From an uncultured Veillonella sp. (GTDB taxonomy: Bacteria; Bacillota; Negativicutes; Veillonellales; Veillonellaceae): a DNA stretch of 15,612 bases. Below the pieces are notes generated by a model. The model made no database searches. It saw nothing but the letters and a program-made list of their open reading frames with translations, and was not told where the DNA came from. Position 1 is the first letter of the stretch, and each line of letters opens with the position of its first letter. Location: NCBI GenBank assembly GCA_900552715.1, contig USAV01000038.1:1-15612 (forward strand). The letters run 5' to 3'. Shown here piece after piece: positions 1-7,387 of this stretch. Made by a program: the position numbers and the translations under genes.

Positions 1-185
1 CCTTTGTGGTAACGAACCATACGTTGCATACCATGGCTTTGAATACCGAACAAGTCGGAAGTCAAAAGTACGTCTTGGATGATGTCAGCTTCTTTTTCGG
101 AGAAACCGAATTTTTGGAAAGCGTCCATGCTTAATTTTTTCAATGTTTCATAAGGGAATAACACAGTGTTTTTTGCGTCTGCCAT
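1..185 (-). CDS. Malate/L-lactate dehydrogenase, Ldh2 family (N-terminal 61 residues; runs off window)
   Basis: Only the first 61 codons are present; the gene continues past the left edge. It starts at ATG 183-185 on the minus strand, preceded by an AAAGAGG ribosome binding site at 194-200. The visible part shows the opening of the NAD(P)-dependent Ldh2/MDH2 fold: a helical N-terminus followed by the family signature D-L-F-G-I-x-S-H-G near residues 44-52, with the conserved histidine at about residue 51. Family members oxidise malate, L-lactate, ureidoglycolate or related 2-hydroxy acids in the cytoplasm. The exact substrate cannot be read from this fragment. A lactate or malate role fits a lactate-fermenting Veillonella-like host, but that is inference. 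The gene is divergent from the molybdoenzyme gene and shares a 580-bp intergenic region with it. Confidence 0.85.
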   Translation of the reverse strand, partial: MADAKNTVLFPYETLKKLSMDAFQKFGFSEKEADIIQDVLLTSDLFGIQSHGMQRMVRYHK

Positions 186-271
186 CGTTAAAACCTCTTT
201 TCAGAAAATATGTACCTGATATAGTAACATCACTCTAAAATATCATGAAATTTAAATGATATCTTGTGAGC

Positions 272-299
272 TCTATATCCTCTCAAATGACAATGTCAG
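272..299 (-). promoter_or_regulatory. Possible promoter for the Ldh2-family gene
   Basis: Read on the minus strand, CTGACA (294-299) is followed after 16 bp by TATAGA (272-277), which resembles -35 and -10 boxes. It would give a leader of about 80 nt before the ATG at 185. The match is moderate and other AT-rich positions could serve instead. Confidence 0.35.
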
Positions 300-370
300 T
301 ATAGCACAGAAAGATGTGAGATTGAATAGTCTTACAGTCTGAAACACATTACTAAATACGCATACGTACC

Positions 371-386
371 GGTGATGTTTGTCACA
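371..386. promoter_or_regulatory. Candidate CRP/FNR-superfamily operator
   Basis: The 16-bp dyad GGTGA-N6-TCACA matches the classic CRP consensus TGTGA-N6-TCACA at nine of ten defined positions, with correct half-site spacing. It lies in the divergent intergenic region, upstream of both the dehydrogenase and the molybdoenzyme genes. A related regulator could read catabolic or anaerobic signals here. Such a short match can arise by chance, and no regulator gene is in the window. Confidence 0.35.
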
Positions 387-542
387 TATTCCTAGAGTAG
401 TTACTGAAACAACTGATTATACCTAAAACTATATGGTTATGACTTTTAGTTATGGTTGCATAATTTTTTTATAGATTTGCAGTATTTTTATAGAACTTAT
501 TAGTATATCTGTTTAGGCATTGAGCAAGAATGAGAATGGATA

Positions 543-573
543 AATATCGATAAAACTTGAAATGTTCGATATT
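543..573. repeat. Perfect 8-bp inverted repeat, possible operator
   Basis: AATATCGA at 543-550 is repeated in inverted form as TCGATATT at 566-573, with a 15-bp spacer. The arm centres are 23 bp apart, about two helical turns, as expected for a dimeric regulator bound to one DNA face. No U-tract follows, so it does not look like a terminator. It lies about 190 bp upstream of the molybdoenzyme start. The region is AT-rich, so chance is possible. Confidence 0.3.
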
Positions 574-674
574 ATATATAAAAATTATTGATGAGTGTAT
601 TAACGTATTGTGATAACAGAATGTATTGATATGCAAAATATACAATATTTTTAATCTTCGTGGAGGTAGAAATT

Positions 675-710
675 GTGTTAAAGGTTACACTTATACAGAG
701 GATGCTGTAA
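675..710 (+). CDS. Candidate 11-residue leader peptide / upstream mini-ORF
   Basis: A GTG at 675 opens an 11-codon frame (M-L-K-V-T-L-I-Q-R-M-L) ending at TAA 708-710. It is preceded by an unusually good ribosome binding site, GGAGGT at 662-667, with 7 nt spacing; no gene otherwise explains that site. It ends 55 nt before the molybdoenzyme start codon. This could be a leader peptide or a decayed start region. Against it, a TATAAT box directly follows at 711-716; if that is the main promoter, the mini-ORF would lie outside the transcript. No run of one amino acid suggests classic attenuation. Confidence 0.25.
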   Translation: MLKVTLIQRML

Positions 711-716
711 TATAAT
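711..716 (+). promoter_or_regulatory. Possible -10 box for the molybdoenzyme gene
   Basis: A perfect TATAAT lies 50 bp upstream of the TTG start. No good -35 is found at 16-18 bp; the nearest candidate, TTACAC (685-690), is 20 bp away. The region is rich in TA runs, so the box may be fortuitous. Confidence 0.3.
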
Positions 717-765
717 ATAAATATACATCCTATAGTTTATATAATTTATAAGCGAGGTGCTTATT

Positions 766-2772
766 TTGAAAGAATACAAATCAGTATGTCCTTATGACTG
801 TCCAGATGCATGTGGTCTAATCGTATCGGTAGATAACAATAGAGTGGTATCTGTTCGTGGTAACAAAGATCATGCTTTTACCAGAGGCACATTATGTCCT
901 AAGATGGCGCATTATGAACGAGTGGTTCATTCTCCGTTGCGTTTGCAATACCCAATGAAACGAACTGGTAAAAAGGGTGTTGGAGAAGATCAATATGTGC
1001 GTATCAGCTGGGATGAAGCATTAGATACTATCGTTAATAATTTTAAAGACACCATTAGTACTTATGGTAGTGAAAGTATCTTACGCTACTCCTATGCAGG
1101 CACTATGGGTGTTATTCAAAGTCCAGCAGCAGATTACTTTTTCCGCCGTATTGGTGCTACAGACCAGGACCGTGGTATTTGCTCCCCTGCAAAACAGGCA
1201 GGATTCCGCTCTGTTTATGGCGATACACTAGCCATTAAACCGCAAGAGGCACAACATAGTGATTTAATTGTTTTGTGGGGCATTAATGCCACTGCTACTG
1301 ATGTTCATATCTTACATGATGTAAACATAGCAAAAAAGAATGGCGCTCAAGTTTGGATTATTGATACTCATAAAACCTATACTTTTAATCAAGCTCATGA
1401 ACATATTTACGTAAAACCTGGTAGTGATGGTGCCTTAGCGTTAGGTATGCTTCATATTATTCATCGAGACGGTTTAGCAGATATAGATTTTATTAAGAAA
1501 CATGTACAAGGTTATGATGAACTCGTAAACGATGTGTTGCTTGATTTTACACCGGAAAAAGCATCTGAACTTTGTGGCGTTTCCGTAGAACGTATGATTG
1601 AGTTTGCCCATGCCTATGCTAAAGCTAAGGCTCCATTTATACGTCTTGGCAGTGGGTTATCACGCTATGGGAATGGTGCTATGAACTGTCGTGCTATTAA
1701 TGCATTACCTGCTGTAGTTGGAGCTTGGCAATATTTAGGCGGTGGCTTATTATCGAGTGCTAGTGGTAGTAAGTTTGTGGGCAAAGAAGTGATGCAACAG
1801 GCTCATGTGGATGCACCAGCAAAGCGATTGATGCCTATGATTAAACTAGGTGAAATGCTTACAAACCCATCAGGTACAGCTGTGCACAGTCTCTATGTAT
1901 TTTCTAGTAATCCGGCTATAACAGCACCTGATCAAAATGTGGTGCGAAAAGGCTTGATGAGAGATGATTTATTTACAGTTGTTCACGAACGCTTCTTTAC
2001 CGACACATGTAAATACGCCGATATTGTGTTGCCCGCCACAACATCAGTAGAACATGACGATATATATAACTCCTATGGGCACTATACAATTGGAACGGGT
2101 TATAAATTGATCGATCCTATTGGCGAATCACGCTCTAACTGGCAAGTGATTTCTGAATTAGCTAAACGTATGGGACTTACAGATGAATTCTTTAAGCATA
2201 GTGAACGAGAGTTAATAGACCAAATTGTAAGTGCATCGCATCGTATTTCTAAGGGTGATCAAAATTTAATTCTCCAAGGTGAACCTGTCGAAATGACGTT
2301 GCCTGAAAATTATAAGATGGATTTCAAAACGCCATCTGGAAAGATTGAGTTATATAATCCACATGATGTGGAGCCACTAATTCGTTATTTACCGCCATAT
2401 GGAGATAATGCACCATTCTGGCTTATTATCGGCAATGATATTCGCATTTTAGATTCTAGCTTCTGTGAGTTAGAATTTGATGATCCTGAATTGATGAAAC
2501 TGCGTATCAATCCTAAAGATGCAAAAGTATATAACATTAATGATGGCGATGAAGTGGAAATCTATAATCAACGTGGTAGTGTAAGAATTAAAAGTTACTA
2601 CGATGAAGAGGTACAACGAGGTACATTGGTAACCCTTGGTGTATGGTGGCAATCACAATCTAGTGATCCTAATGTAGGTATTAATGTACTTACAGCAGAC
2701 AGACCTACTGATCAAGGTTGGGGCAGTACATTCTACGATGTACAAGTTCACATCAAAAAGGCGGATGTTTAA
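766..2772 (+). CDS. Molybdopterin-dependent oxidoreductase (DMSO reductase superfamily), catalytic subunit
   Basis: A 668-residue protein of the Mo/W-bis-PGD enzyme family. The N-terminus carries the [4Fe-4S] ligand pattern Cys8-x3-Cys12-x3-Cys16-x27-Cys44, the main molybdopterin domain covers roughly residues 55-470, and a C-terminal molydop-binding domain covers about 550-668. Cys139, in R-G-I-C-S-P-A-K-Q-A-G, aligns by eye with the Mo-ligand Cys/Sec position of formate dehydrogenase and NapA. I choose TTG at 766 as start because GAGGTG at 754-759 is the ribosome binding site 6 nt upstream; the in-frame GTG at 757 lies inside that site. There is no Tat signal, so the enzyme should be cytoplasmic. 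No iron-sulfur or membrane-anchor subunit lies next to it, so its electron partner is unknown. Substrate cannot be assigned from sequence; family members include formate dehydrogenases, thiosulfate/polysulfide reductases and non-redox enzymes such as acetylene hydratase. Confidence 0.9.
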   Translation: MKEYKSVCPYDCPDACGLIVSVDNNRVVSVRGNKDHAFTRGTLCPKMAHYERVVHSPLRLQYPMKRTGKKGVGEDQYVRISWDEALDTIVNNFKDTISTYGSESILRYSYAGTMGVIQSPAADYFFRRIGATDQDRGICSPAKQAGFRSVYGDTLAIKPQEAQHSDLIVLWGINATATDVHILHDVNIAKKNGAQVWIIDTHKTYTFNQAHEHIYVKPGSDGALALGMLHIIHRDGLADIDFIKKHVQGYDELVNDVLLDFTPEKASELCGVSVERMIEFAHAYAKAKAPFIRLGSGLSRYGNGAMNCRAINALPAVVGAWQYLGGGLLSSASGSKFVGKEVMQQAHVDAPAKRLMPMIKLGEMLTNPSGTAVHSLYVFSSNPAITAPDQNVVRKGLMRDDLFTVVHERFFTDTCKYADIVLPATTSVEHDDIYNSYGHYTIGTGYKLIDPIGESRSNWQVISELAKRMGLTDEFFKHSERELIDQIVSASHRISKGDQNLILQGEPVEMTLPENYKMDFKTPSGKIELYNPHDVEPLIRYLPPYGDNAPFWLIIGNDIRILDSSFCELEFDDPELMKLRINPKDAKVYNINDGDEVEIYNQRGSVRIKSYYDEEVQRGTLVTLGVWWQSQSSDPNVGINVLTADRPTDQGWGSTFYDVQVHIKKADV

Positions 2773-2830
2773 TTTCCTTTTACTTAAGGGAATAATATTA
2801 TGCTAATATATCATAACAAGGATATTTTTA

Positions 2831-2860
2831 TTGCATACACATCCTCATTAGGATTATAAT
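2831..2860 (+). promoter_or_regulatory. Promoter for brnQ
   Basis: TTGCAT at 2831-2836 and a perfect TATAAT at 2855-2860, separated by 18 bp, form a sigma-70/sigma-A type promoter. Transcription would start near 2867, giving a leader of about 34 nt. There is only a weak 6-bp hairpin (2774-2792) without a U-tract after the preceding gene, so some read-through from the molybdoenzyme gene is possible. Confidence 0.65.
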
Positions 2861-2900
2861 AGTAATATTATTTCTATATAACCTAAAGGGGGTTACTTTT

Positions 2901-4232
2901 ATGAATGGTAATGAAAAATTATCTGCCCGTGCCTATTGGGCTATAGGCATGATGTTATTCGCCCTATTCTTTGGGGCAGGGAACTTGATCTTCCCAGCGG
3001 CCTTAGGTCAACATGCTGGTGATAATGTGGGTTGGGCTTTGTTCGGCTTTGTATTAACCGGTGTAGGCCTTCCACTATTAGGTGTTGTAGCTATGGGCTA
3101 CTCCTCTTGTAAAGATGTTGAAGAGTTAGCGAGTCGTGTTCATCCAATTTATGGCTTAATATACACTATCGCACTTTACTTGAGTATTGGGCCTATGTTT
3201 GCCACACCGCGTACTGGTACAGTGGCTTATGAAATCGCCATCAAGCCATTTGCTGAAGGCTTGCATATGAATATGGAACCCATATTCCTCGCCATATTCT
3301 TTGGTGTATCTTTATGGTTATCCATTAGCCCTCACAAGCTTGTAAATCGCATTGGTAACATTTTAACTCCAGCTTTATTATTAGTTATCTTGTTACTTAT
3401 TGTTAAATCCTTTATTACGCCAATTGGTGGTTATCCATTGCCACAACCAGCGTATGGAGATGCACCTACTGCTGTGTTACAAGGATTCTTAGATGGCTAT
3501 AATACAATGGATGCGTTAGCTTCTGTAGTATTTGCTATTCTTGTTATCGACTTTGTTCGACTTAGTGGCGCTACAAATCATGAAGTAATTACTAAAACCG
3601 TGATGGAAGTTGGTGCTATTGCCGTAGGTCTTCTCGGTATTGTGTATGTATTTATCGCTAACATTGGTGCTACTAGTGTTGAACGTTTTGGTCTATTCGA
3701 TACAGGGGCGCCTGTCCTTTCTACAAGTGCTAACTATTTATTTGGTGATTTTGGACAAATAATTCTGGCTATTATCGTTCTCTTGGCTTGTTTGTCTACA
3801 AGTATCGGTTTAATTACTTCTTGTGGTACATACTTCCATAAGTTGACACCAAAGATTAGCTACAAGTTATATGTAGTTATTTTCTCTGTTGCCGCATTTG
3901 GTCTTAGTATGTTTGGCCTTAAGACAATCATCAGTGCTGCCATTCCTGTGTTAATGTTGTTGTATCCGTTGACAATTGTAATTATTTTACTCGCATTAAT
4001 TAACGATGTGTTTGGCGGTCGTCGTTGTATATATGCATGGACAATTGGTCTTACAATGATCTCTGCACTTATGACTGGCTTAGAAACCGCTGGTATTGCA
4101 CCAGATGCTTTAGAGGGGTTATTTACTCAATATATTCCATTCCAAGCGGCAGGTATGGGCTGGGTGAGCTTTGCAATACTCGGTTTTATTGTAGGTCTTA
4201 TCCATAAAGGGCTCGTGTCCGAAAATAAATAA
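2901..4232 (+). CDS. brnQ: Branched-chain amino acid:cation symporter, LIVCS family
   Basis: A 443-residue, very hydrophobic integral membrane protein with about twelve predicted transmembrane segments, the normal size for BrnQ (LivII) carriers that import Leu, Ile and Val with Na+ or H+. The N-terminal stretch F-A-L-F-F-G-A-G-N-L-I-F-P (about residues 16-28) is the family hallmark, and residues 56-75 hold the conserved glycine-rich second helix. The start is ATG 2901 with a strong AAAGGGGG site at 2885-2892. It has its own promoter upstream and a strong intrinsic terminator downstream, so it is probably a single-gene transcript. No T-box, leucine-rich leader or other amino acid sensing structure is visible in the short leader. 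Confidence 0.95.
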   Translation: MNGNEKLSARAYWAIGMMLFALFFGAGNLIFPAALGQHAGDNVGWALFGFVLTGVGLPLLGVVAMGYSSCKDVEELASRVHPIYGLIYTIALYLSIGPMFATPRTGTVAYEIAIKPFAEGLHMNMEPIFLAIFFGVSLWLSISPHKLVNRIGNILTPALLLVILLLIVKSFITPIGGYPLPQPAYGDAPTAVLQGFLDGYNTMDALASVVFAILVIDFVRLSGATNHEVITKTVMEVGAIAVGLLGIVYVFIANIGATSVERFGLFDTGAPVLSTSANYLFGDFGQIILAIIVLLACLSTSIGLITSCGTYFHKLTPKISYKLYVVIFSVAAFGLSMFGLKTIISAAIPVLMLLYPLTIVIILLALINDVFGGRRCIYAWTIGLTMISALMTGLETAGIAPDALEGLFTQYIPFQAAGMGWVSFAILGFIVGLIHKGLVSENK

Positions 4233-4240
4233 TAGTATTA

Positions 4241-4285
4241 AAGGTTCTATACTTTCGTTTTTGGTGAAAGTATAGAACTTTTTTG
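4241..4285 (+). terminator. Rho-independent terminator of brnQ
   Basis: A perfect 13-bp stem (4244-4256 with 4266-4278) around a 9-nt loop is extended by A/G-to-U pairs at the base and ends in a six-T run (4279-4284). It begins 9 nt after the brnQ stop codon. Confidence 0.9.
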
Positions 4286-4309
4286 TGTCTTAAGGGTTGT
4301 CATATAAAA

Positions 4310-4338
4310 TTGATTTTGTGAGTAGAAGTTTCTATAAT
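4310..4338 (+). promoter_or_regulatory. Promoter for the iron-containing alcohol dehydrogenase gene
   Basis: TTGATT at 4310-4315 and TATAAT at 4333-4338 with an optimal 17-bp spacer. A second TATAAT lies at 4342-4347. It follows directly after the brnQ terminator, which supports an independent transcription unit. Confidence 0.65.
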
Positions 4339-4379
4339 AAGTATAATAAGAATATAGATAATGAAGGAAGGAAGATTTT

Positions 4380-5453
4380 ATGCGTAGTACTCATTGTTTA
4401 CCTAGTTATAGTTTTGGCGGTCATGAGGTGTTCGACACTATTCCCAAATTTACAAAATTATATGGTAAGTCTGTAGCTATCATCGGTGGTGAGACAGCTC
4501 TTTCTAAAGCTTTGCCACACATTCGTCCAGTGCTTGATAAAGCAGGGATTAAAGTGCTAGATATTATTCACTTTGGTGGAGAGTGTACTTTCTCTCGAGG
4601 TAAGGAAATTGCACAAATGGCTTCTGTAAAAGATGCGGACTTTATGTTTGCTGTTGGTGGCGGTAAGGCCATGGATACGGTAAAAGTAGTAGCTCTAGAG
4701 TTAGATGATAAACCATTCTTTACAATTCCGACCATTGCCTCTACTTGTGCTGCAACGTCAGAAGTCGCAGCTGTATACACTGCAGAACATACTTTTGATG
4801 ACGTAGCCTTTGTAAATCATCCTCCTGTGCACTGCTTTATTGATGCTGATATTCTCGTAGAAGCACCAAGCCGTTACTTGTGGGCGGGAATGGGAGATAC
4901 TATTGCAAAACACTATGAAACTCATCTTTCTGCTCGCAATCGTGAGCAAGATTATAATACTCAGTTAGGCCTTACTCTAGCTTCTATGTGTAGTGAACCA
5001 ATTTTAGTACATGGTATACAAGCCTATAAAGACAGTCAAGCTAAAAAACGTAGTGATGCATTTGATACCATTGCTATGACTGTTATCTTTACTACCGGTA
5101 TTGTATCGGGTTGTGTTCCTATGGCATATAATAGTAATATGGCTCATGCTGTATGTTATGGCTGTGTTACTAATAAAGAAACAGAAGAAAACCATTTGCA
5201 TGGTGAAATGGTAGCATATGGCTTACTTATTTTGTTAACCGTTGACCAACAAATGGATGAATTACAACGGTGGTTGCCAATATACCGCGAATTAGGTTGG
5301 CCTACTAAACTTTCACAGTTAGGTCTTACTGCATCGCATATTCCTCAAATTGTTGAAAAGGCTACATCTGTTCATGATATTGATGTATCTCCGTACAAAA
5401 TTACAGCAGATATGTTGACTAAGGCTATTCAATACATGGAATCTCTTGATTAA
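4380..5453 (+). CDS. Iron-containing alcohol dehydrogenase family protein, GldA/hydroxycarboxylate dehydrogenase-like
   Basis: A 357-residue NAD(P)-dependent dehydrogenase of the group III metal-dependent family. The nucleotide-binding motif A-V-G-G-G-K-A-M-D-T is at residues 91-100. Three residues match the metal ligands of glycerol dehydrogenase: Asp173 (in G-M-G-D-T), His256 (in N-M-A-H-A-V) and His274 (in H-L-H-G-E). Relatives include glycerol dehydrogenase GldA and the E. coli YbdH/HcxA group that reduces 2-oxo acids; the sequence alone does not decide between polyol and hydroxy-acid substrates. The ATG start follows a purine-rich GAAGGAAGGAAG tract at 4363-4374. It has its own promoter, and only 44 bp without a clear terminator separate it from the DUF1653 gene, so the three genes from 4380 to 6519 may be co-transcribed. 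Confidence 0.85.
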   Translation: MRSTHCLPSYSFGGHEVFDTIPKFTKLYGKSVAIIGGETALSKALPHIRPVLDKAGIKVLDIIHFGGECTFSRGKEIAQMASVKDADFMFAVGGGKAMDTVKVVALELDDKPFFTIPTIASTCAATSEVAAVYTAEHTFDDVAFVNHPPVHCFIDADILVEAPSRYLWAGMGDTIAKHYETHLSARNREQDYNTQLGLTLASMCSEPILVHGIQAYKDSQAKKRSDAFDTIAMTVIFTTGIVSGCVPMAYNSNMAHAVCYGCVTNKETEENHLHGEMVAYGLLILLTVDQQMDELQRWLPIYRELGWPTKLSQLGLTASHIPQIVEKATSVHDIDVSPYKITADMLTKAIQYMESLD

Positions 5454-5497
5454 TATAATTTGTAACCGTTTGTGTATGTTATGTGATGAGGTTATAA

Positions 5498-5734
5498 ATG
5501 CGAAAAATTGTAAAGGGTGGCTTATATCGTCATTTTAAAGGCATGTACTATTATGTGTTAGATGTTGCAACTCATTCGGAAACGAGTGAACAGTTCGTAG
5601 TGTATCAAAAATTATATGATCAACGTGACTTATATGTACGACCACTAGATATGTTTTTGAGTGATGTGGATCAAGAAAAATATCCTGATGTAGAACAAAA
5701 AGAACGGTTTAAGCTAATGAGCGGACGTGATTAG
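5498..5734 (+). CDS. DUF1653 domain protein
   Basis: A 78-residue protein matching the small DUF1653 family over almost its full length. The recognisable core is R-H-F-K-G near residues 11-15, then Y-Y-x-V-L-D-V-A-T-H-S-E-T, then the W/Y-V-R-P-L-x-M-F motif near 46-53. No biochemical role is established for the family. There are no membrane segments or cysteines, so it is probably a small cytoplasmic protein. ATG 5498 has an ATGAGGT site 7-8 nt upstream. Its TAG stop (5732-5734) overlaps the ribosome binding site of the HAD gene, indicating translational coupling with it. Confidence 0.85.
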   Translation: MRKIVKGGLYRHFKGMYYYVLDVATHSETSEQFVVYQKLYDQRDLYVRPLDMFLSDVDQEKYPDVEQKERFKLMSGRD

Positions 5735-5742
5735 GAGGGCCT

Positions 5743-6519
5743 GTGGAACAGAAGTTTTTCTTTTTCGATATCGATAATACATTAGCTGTATGGCCAGAAG
5801 GTAAAATCCCTGACAGTGCTCAATATAGCTTAGATGAATTAAAGCGCCGTGGCCATCGGGTAGCACTAGCGACAGGTCGTATCCAAGTAGATGCAAAGCG
5901 CTTTGCGGAACAAGCAGGTCTTACAGATTTTGTAGCAGATGGCGGTCATAGTGTGACCGTTAATAATGAATTAGTATCCATGATTGGTATGGATCGTGAT
6001 GCGTGTATTAAGTACTTGGAGTATTTAGAATCTCACAATATTCCTTGGGCTGTAACAGATCGGAATAAATTAGGACGTATTACACCGTATAAAGAAATTT
6101 TAGAGTGGCATCCGAATTGGGATGTATTTAAAACGACAGTAGACCCTAATTTTGACTTTCATAGTGTAGAAGAATTTTACAAGATTTATGTGTTCTTTAA
6201 AGAAGGGGAAGAAGAGGAGAAAGAAATTGAGCATATGACACATAAGCTCATCCGTTATGGCGATGGCTGTGTTTTATATGAACCAATGGAAAAAGCCTTG
6301 GGTATTCGCAATATGCTTGATCATTTTGGTATGAAACCTAATCAAGCTGTTGTCTTTGGCGATGGGTATAACGATTTATCCATGTTTAGACCGGAATGGC
6401 TTAACATTGCCATGGGGAATGCACGCCTTGAATTAAAAGAAAAAGCTGATTATATCACTACTGACTGTGATAAGGACGGTATCTATAATGCGTGCAAGCA
6501 TTTCAAGTGGATTGATTGA
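5743..6519 (+). CDS. HAD-superfamily Cof-type phosphatase (class IIB)
   Basis: A 258-residue hydrolase with all four HAD motifs. Motif I is F-F-D-I-D-N-T with nucleophile Asp9 and acid/base Asp11, motif II is A-T-G-R with Thr44, motif III is Lys184, and motif IV is G-D-G-Y-N-D at 206-211 with Mg-binding Asp207 and Asp211. The cap of roughly residues 85-185 lies between motifs II and III, as in the Cof/YidA sugar-phosphate phosphatases. The substrate is not predictable from sequence; relatives dephosphorylate sugar phosphates, flavin or pyridoxal precursors. Translation starts at GTG 5743, fixed by AGGAGGG at 5733-5739, which overlaps the previous gene's stop codon. The cap carries an acidic patch (E-G-E-E-E-E-K, about 154-160). 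Confidence 0.9.
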   Translation: MEQKFFFFDIDNTLAVWPEGKIPDSAQYSLDELKRRGHRVALATGRIQVDAKRFAEQAGLTDFVADGGHSVTVNNELVSMIGMDRDACIKYLEYLESHNIPWAVTDRNKLGRITPYKEILEWHPNWDVFKTTVDPNFDFHSVEEFYKIYVFFKEGEEEEKEIEHMTHKLIRYGDGCVLYEPMEKALGIRNMLDHFGMKPNQAVVFGDGYNDLSMFRPEWLNIAMGNARLELKEKADYITTDCDKDGIYNACKHFKWID

Positions 6520-6667
6520 GTTCTAATGTCCTCATTGTAGACTAAAAAACTGAACAATTTGATGGTAAATAATTACTGATATATAACTGAAAGTATAAGG
6601 TTATATAAATTGGTAAATTTAATAATTATTTAAACCAAATTTTCTCTAAAACATGATATACTAAAAA

Positions 6668-6696
6668 AGAGCCGCTCACGGGTTGAGCGGCTTTTC
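6668..6696 (+). terminator. Rho-independent terminator, possibly bidirectional
   Basis: A perfect 9-bp stem (6670-6678 with 6684-6692) around a 5-nt loop, followed by TTTT. An A-run precedes it at 6663-6668, so it could also work on the minus strand. It lies about 150 bp after the HAD gene stop, leaving an AT-rich 3' region (6520-6660) in which I see only a weak imperfect inverted repeat near 6610-6640. Confidence 0.85.
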
Positions 6697-6745
6697 TATG
6701 TGAATTTTACATACATGTTAGTATAAACAATATATTGGGGGAACT

Positions 6746-7387
6746 ATGAACTGGAAACGCTTGGCTTTATGCGCAATGTTGGGGATTACAATGCTTGGTA
6801 CAGCAGCTTGTGGTACAAAAAGTGGGGAGCAACCACAAGGTAATACTGTAAAGGCAGAATCTGTAACCATGCCTAATTTCTCTAATGCGCCAATCGCTGA
6901 TGAGTATGCTATTTTTGATACAAATTATGGTCAATTCAAAGTTCGTTTGCTAGGCTCTAAAGCACCTATTACGGTAAAAAACTTTGATTACTTAGTAAAA
7001 AAAGGTTTCTATAATGGTGTTACATTCCACCGCGTTATTGAAGGCTTTATGATTCAAGGTGGGGATCCAGATGGTACAGGTGCTGGTGGCCCTGGTTATA
7101 CCATTCCTGATGAGTTCTCCAACGATTTACACTTCAATAAAATGGGCGTCCTTGCTATGGCGAACCGTGGCCCTAATACAGGGGGTTCTCAATTCTTCAT
7201 TACCTTGGGACCTACAGACTGGTTAGACAATAAACACACTATCTTTGGGACTGTAGTACAAGGTATGGATGTAGTTGAAAAAATCGGTAAAGTAAAAACA
7301 GGCCGTAATGATAAACCAGTAGAACCTGTAATCATTAATACCATTACATTAGAACCGATTACTGACGATGCGAAAAATGGCAAATAA
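6746..7387 (+). CDS. Cyclophilin-type peptidyl-prolyl cis-trans isomerase, predicted lipoprotein
   Basis: A 213-residue protein with a type II signal peptide: N-W-K-R, a hydrophobic stretch, then the lipobox-like T-A-A-C with lipidated Cys22. After a linker of about 30 residues comes the cyclophilin fold (about 53-203) with conserved active-site elements: F-H-R at 94-96 (catalytic Arg96), M-I-Q-G-G-D-P at 102-108, G-S-Q-F-F-I-T at 147-153 and His164. It should catalyse prolyl isomerisation of extracytoplasmic proteins while anchored in the envelope. The lipobox has Thr instead of Leu at -3, which is tolerated but not ideal. ATG 6746 has a GGGGGA site just upstream. Its 3' end overlaps the GIY-YIG gene by 11-20 bp, so the two should be co-translated. 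Confidence 0.9.
   Translation: MNWKRLALCAMLGITMLGTAACGTKSGEQPQGNTVKAESVTMPNFSNAPIADEYAIFDTNYGQFKVRLLGSKAPITVKNFDYLVKKGFYNGVTFHRVIEGFMIQGGDPDGTGAGGPGYTIPDEFSNDLHFNKMGVLAMANRGPNTGGSQFFITLGPTDWLDNKHTIFGTVVQGMDVVEKIGKVKTGRNDKPVEPVIINTITLEPITDDAKNGK

Larger units (their letters stand above)
186..765. other. Long AT-rich divergent intergenic region (580 bp)
   Basis: No credible protein gene longer than the 11-codon candidate at 675-710 was found on either strand. The stretch separates the minus-strand Ldh2-family gene from the plus-strand molybdoenzyme gene, so it must hold both promoters. Visible elements are a possible minus-strand promoter (272-299), a CRP-like dyad (371-386), an 8-bp inverted repeat (543-573), a mini-ORF with a strong ribosome binding site (662-710) and a TATAAT box (711-716). 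No tRNA or recognised riboswitch was seen. Confidence 0.6.

Noticed and set aside
757..765. GTG at 757 as start of the molybdoenzyme
   Set aside because: It lies inside the GAGGTG ribosome binding site; TTG 766 has correct spacing.
6610..6640. TTGGT/ACCAA imperfect inverted repeat after the HAD gene as a second terminator
   Set aside because: It needs bulges to pair, is almost pure A/T, and a strong terminator follows at 6668.
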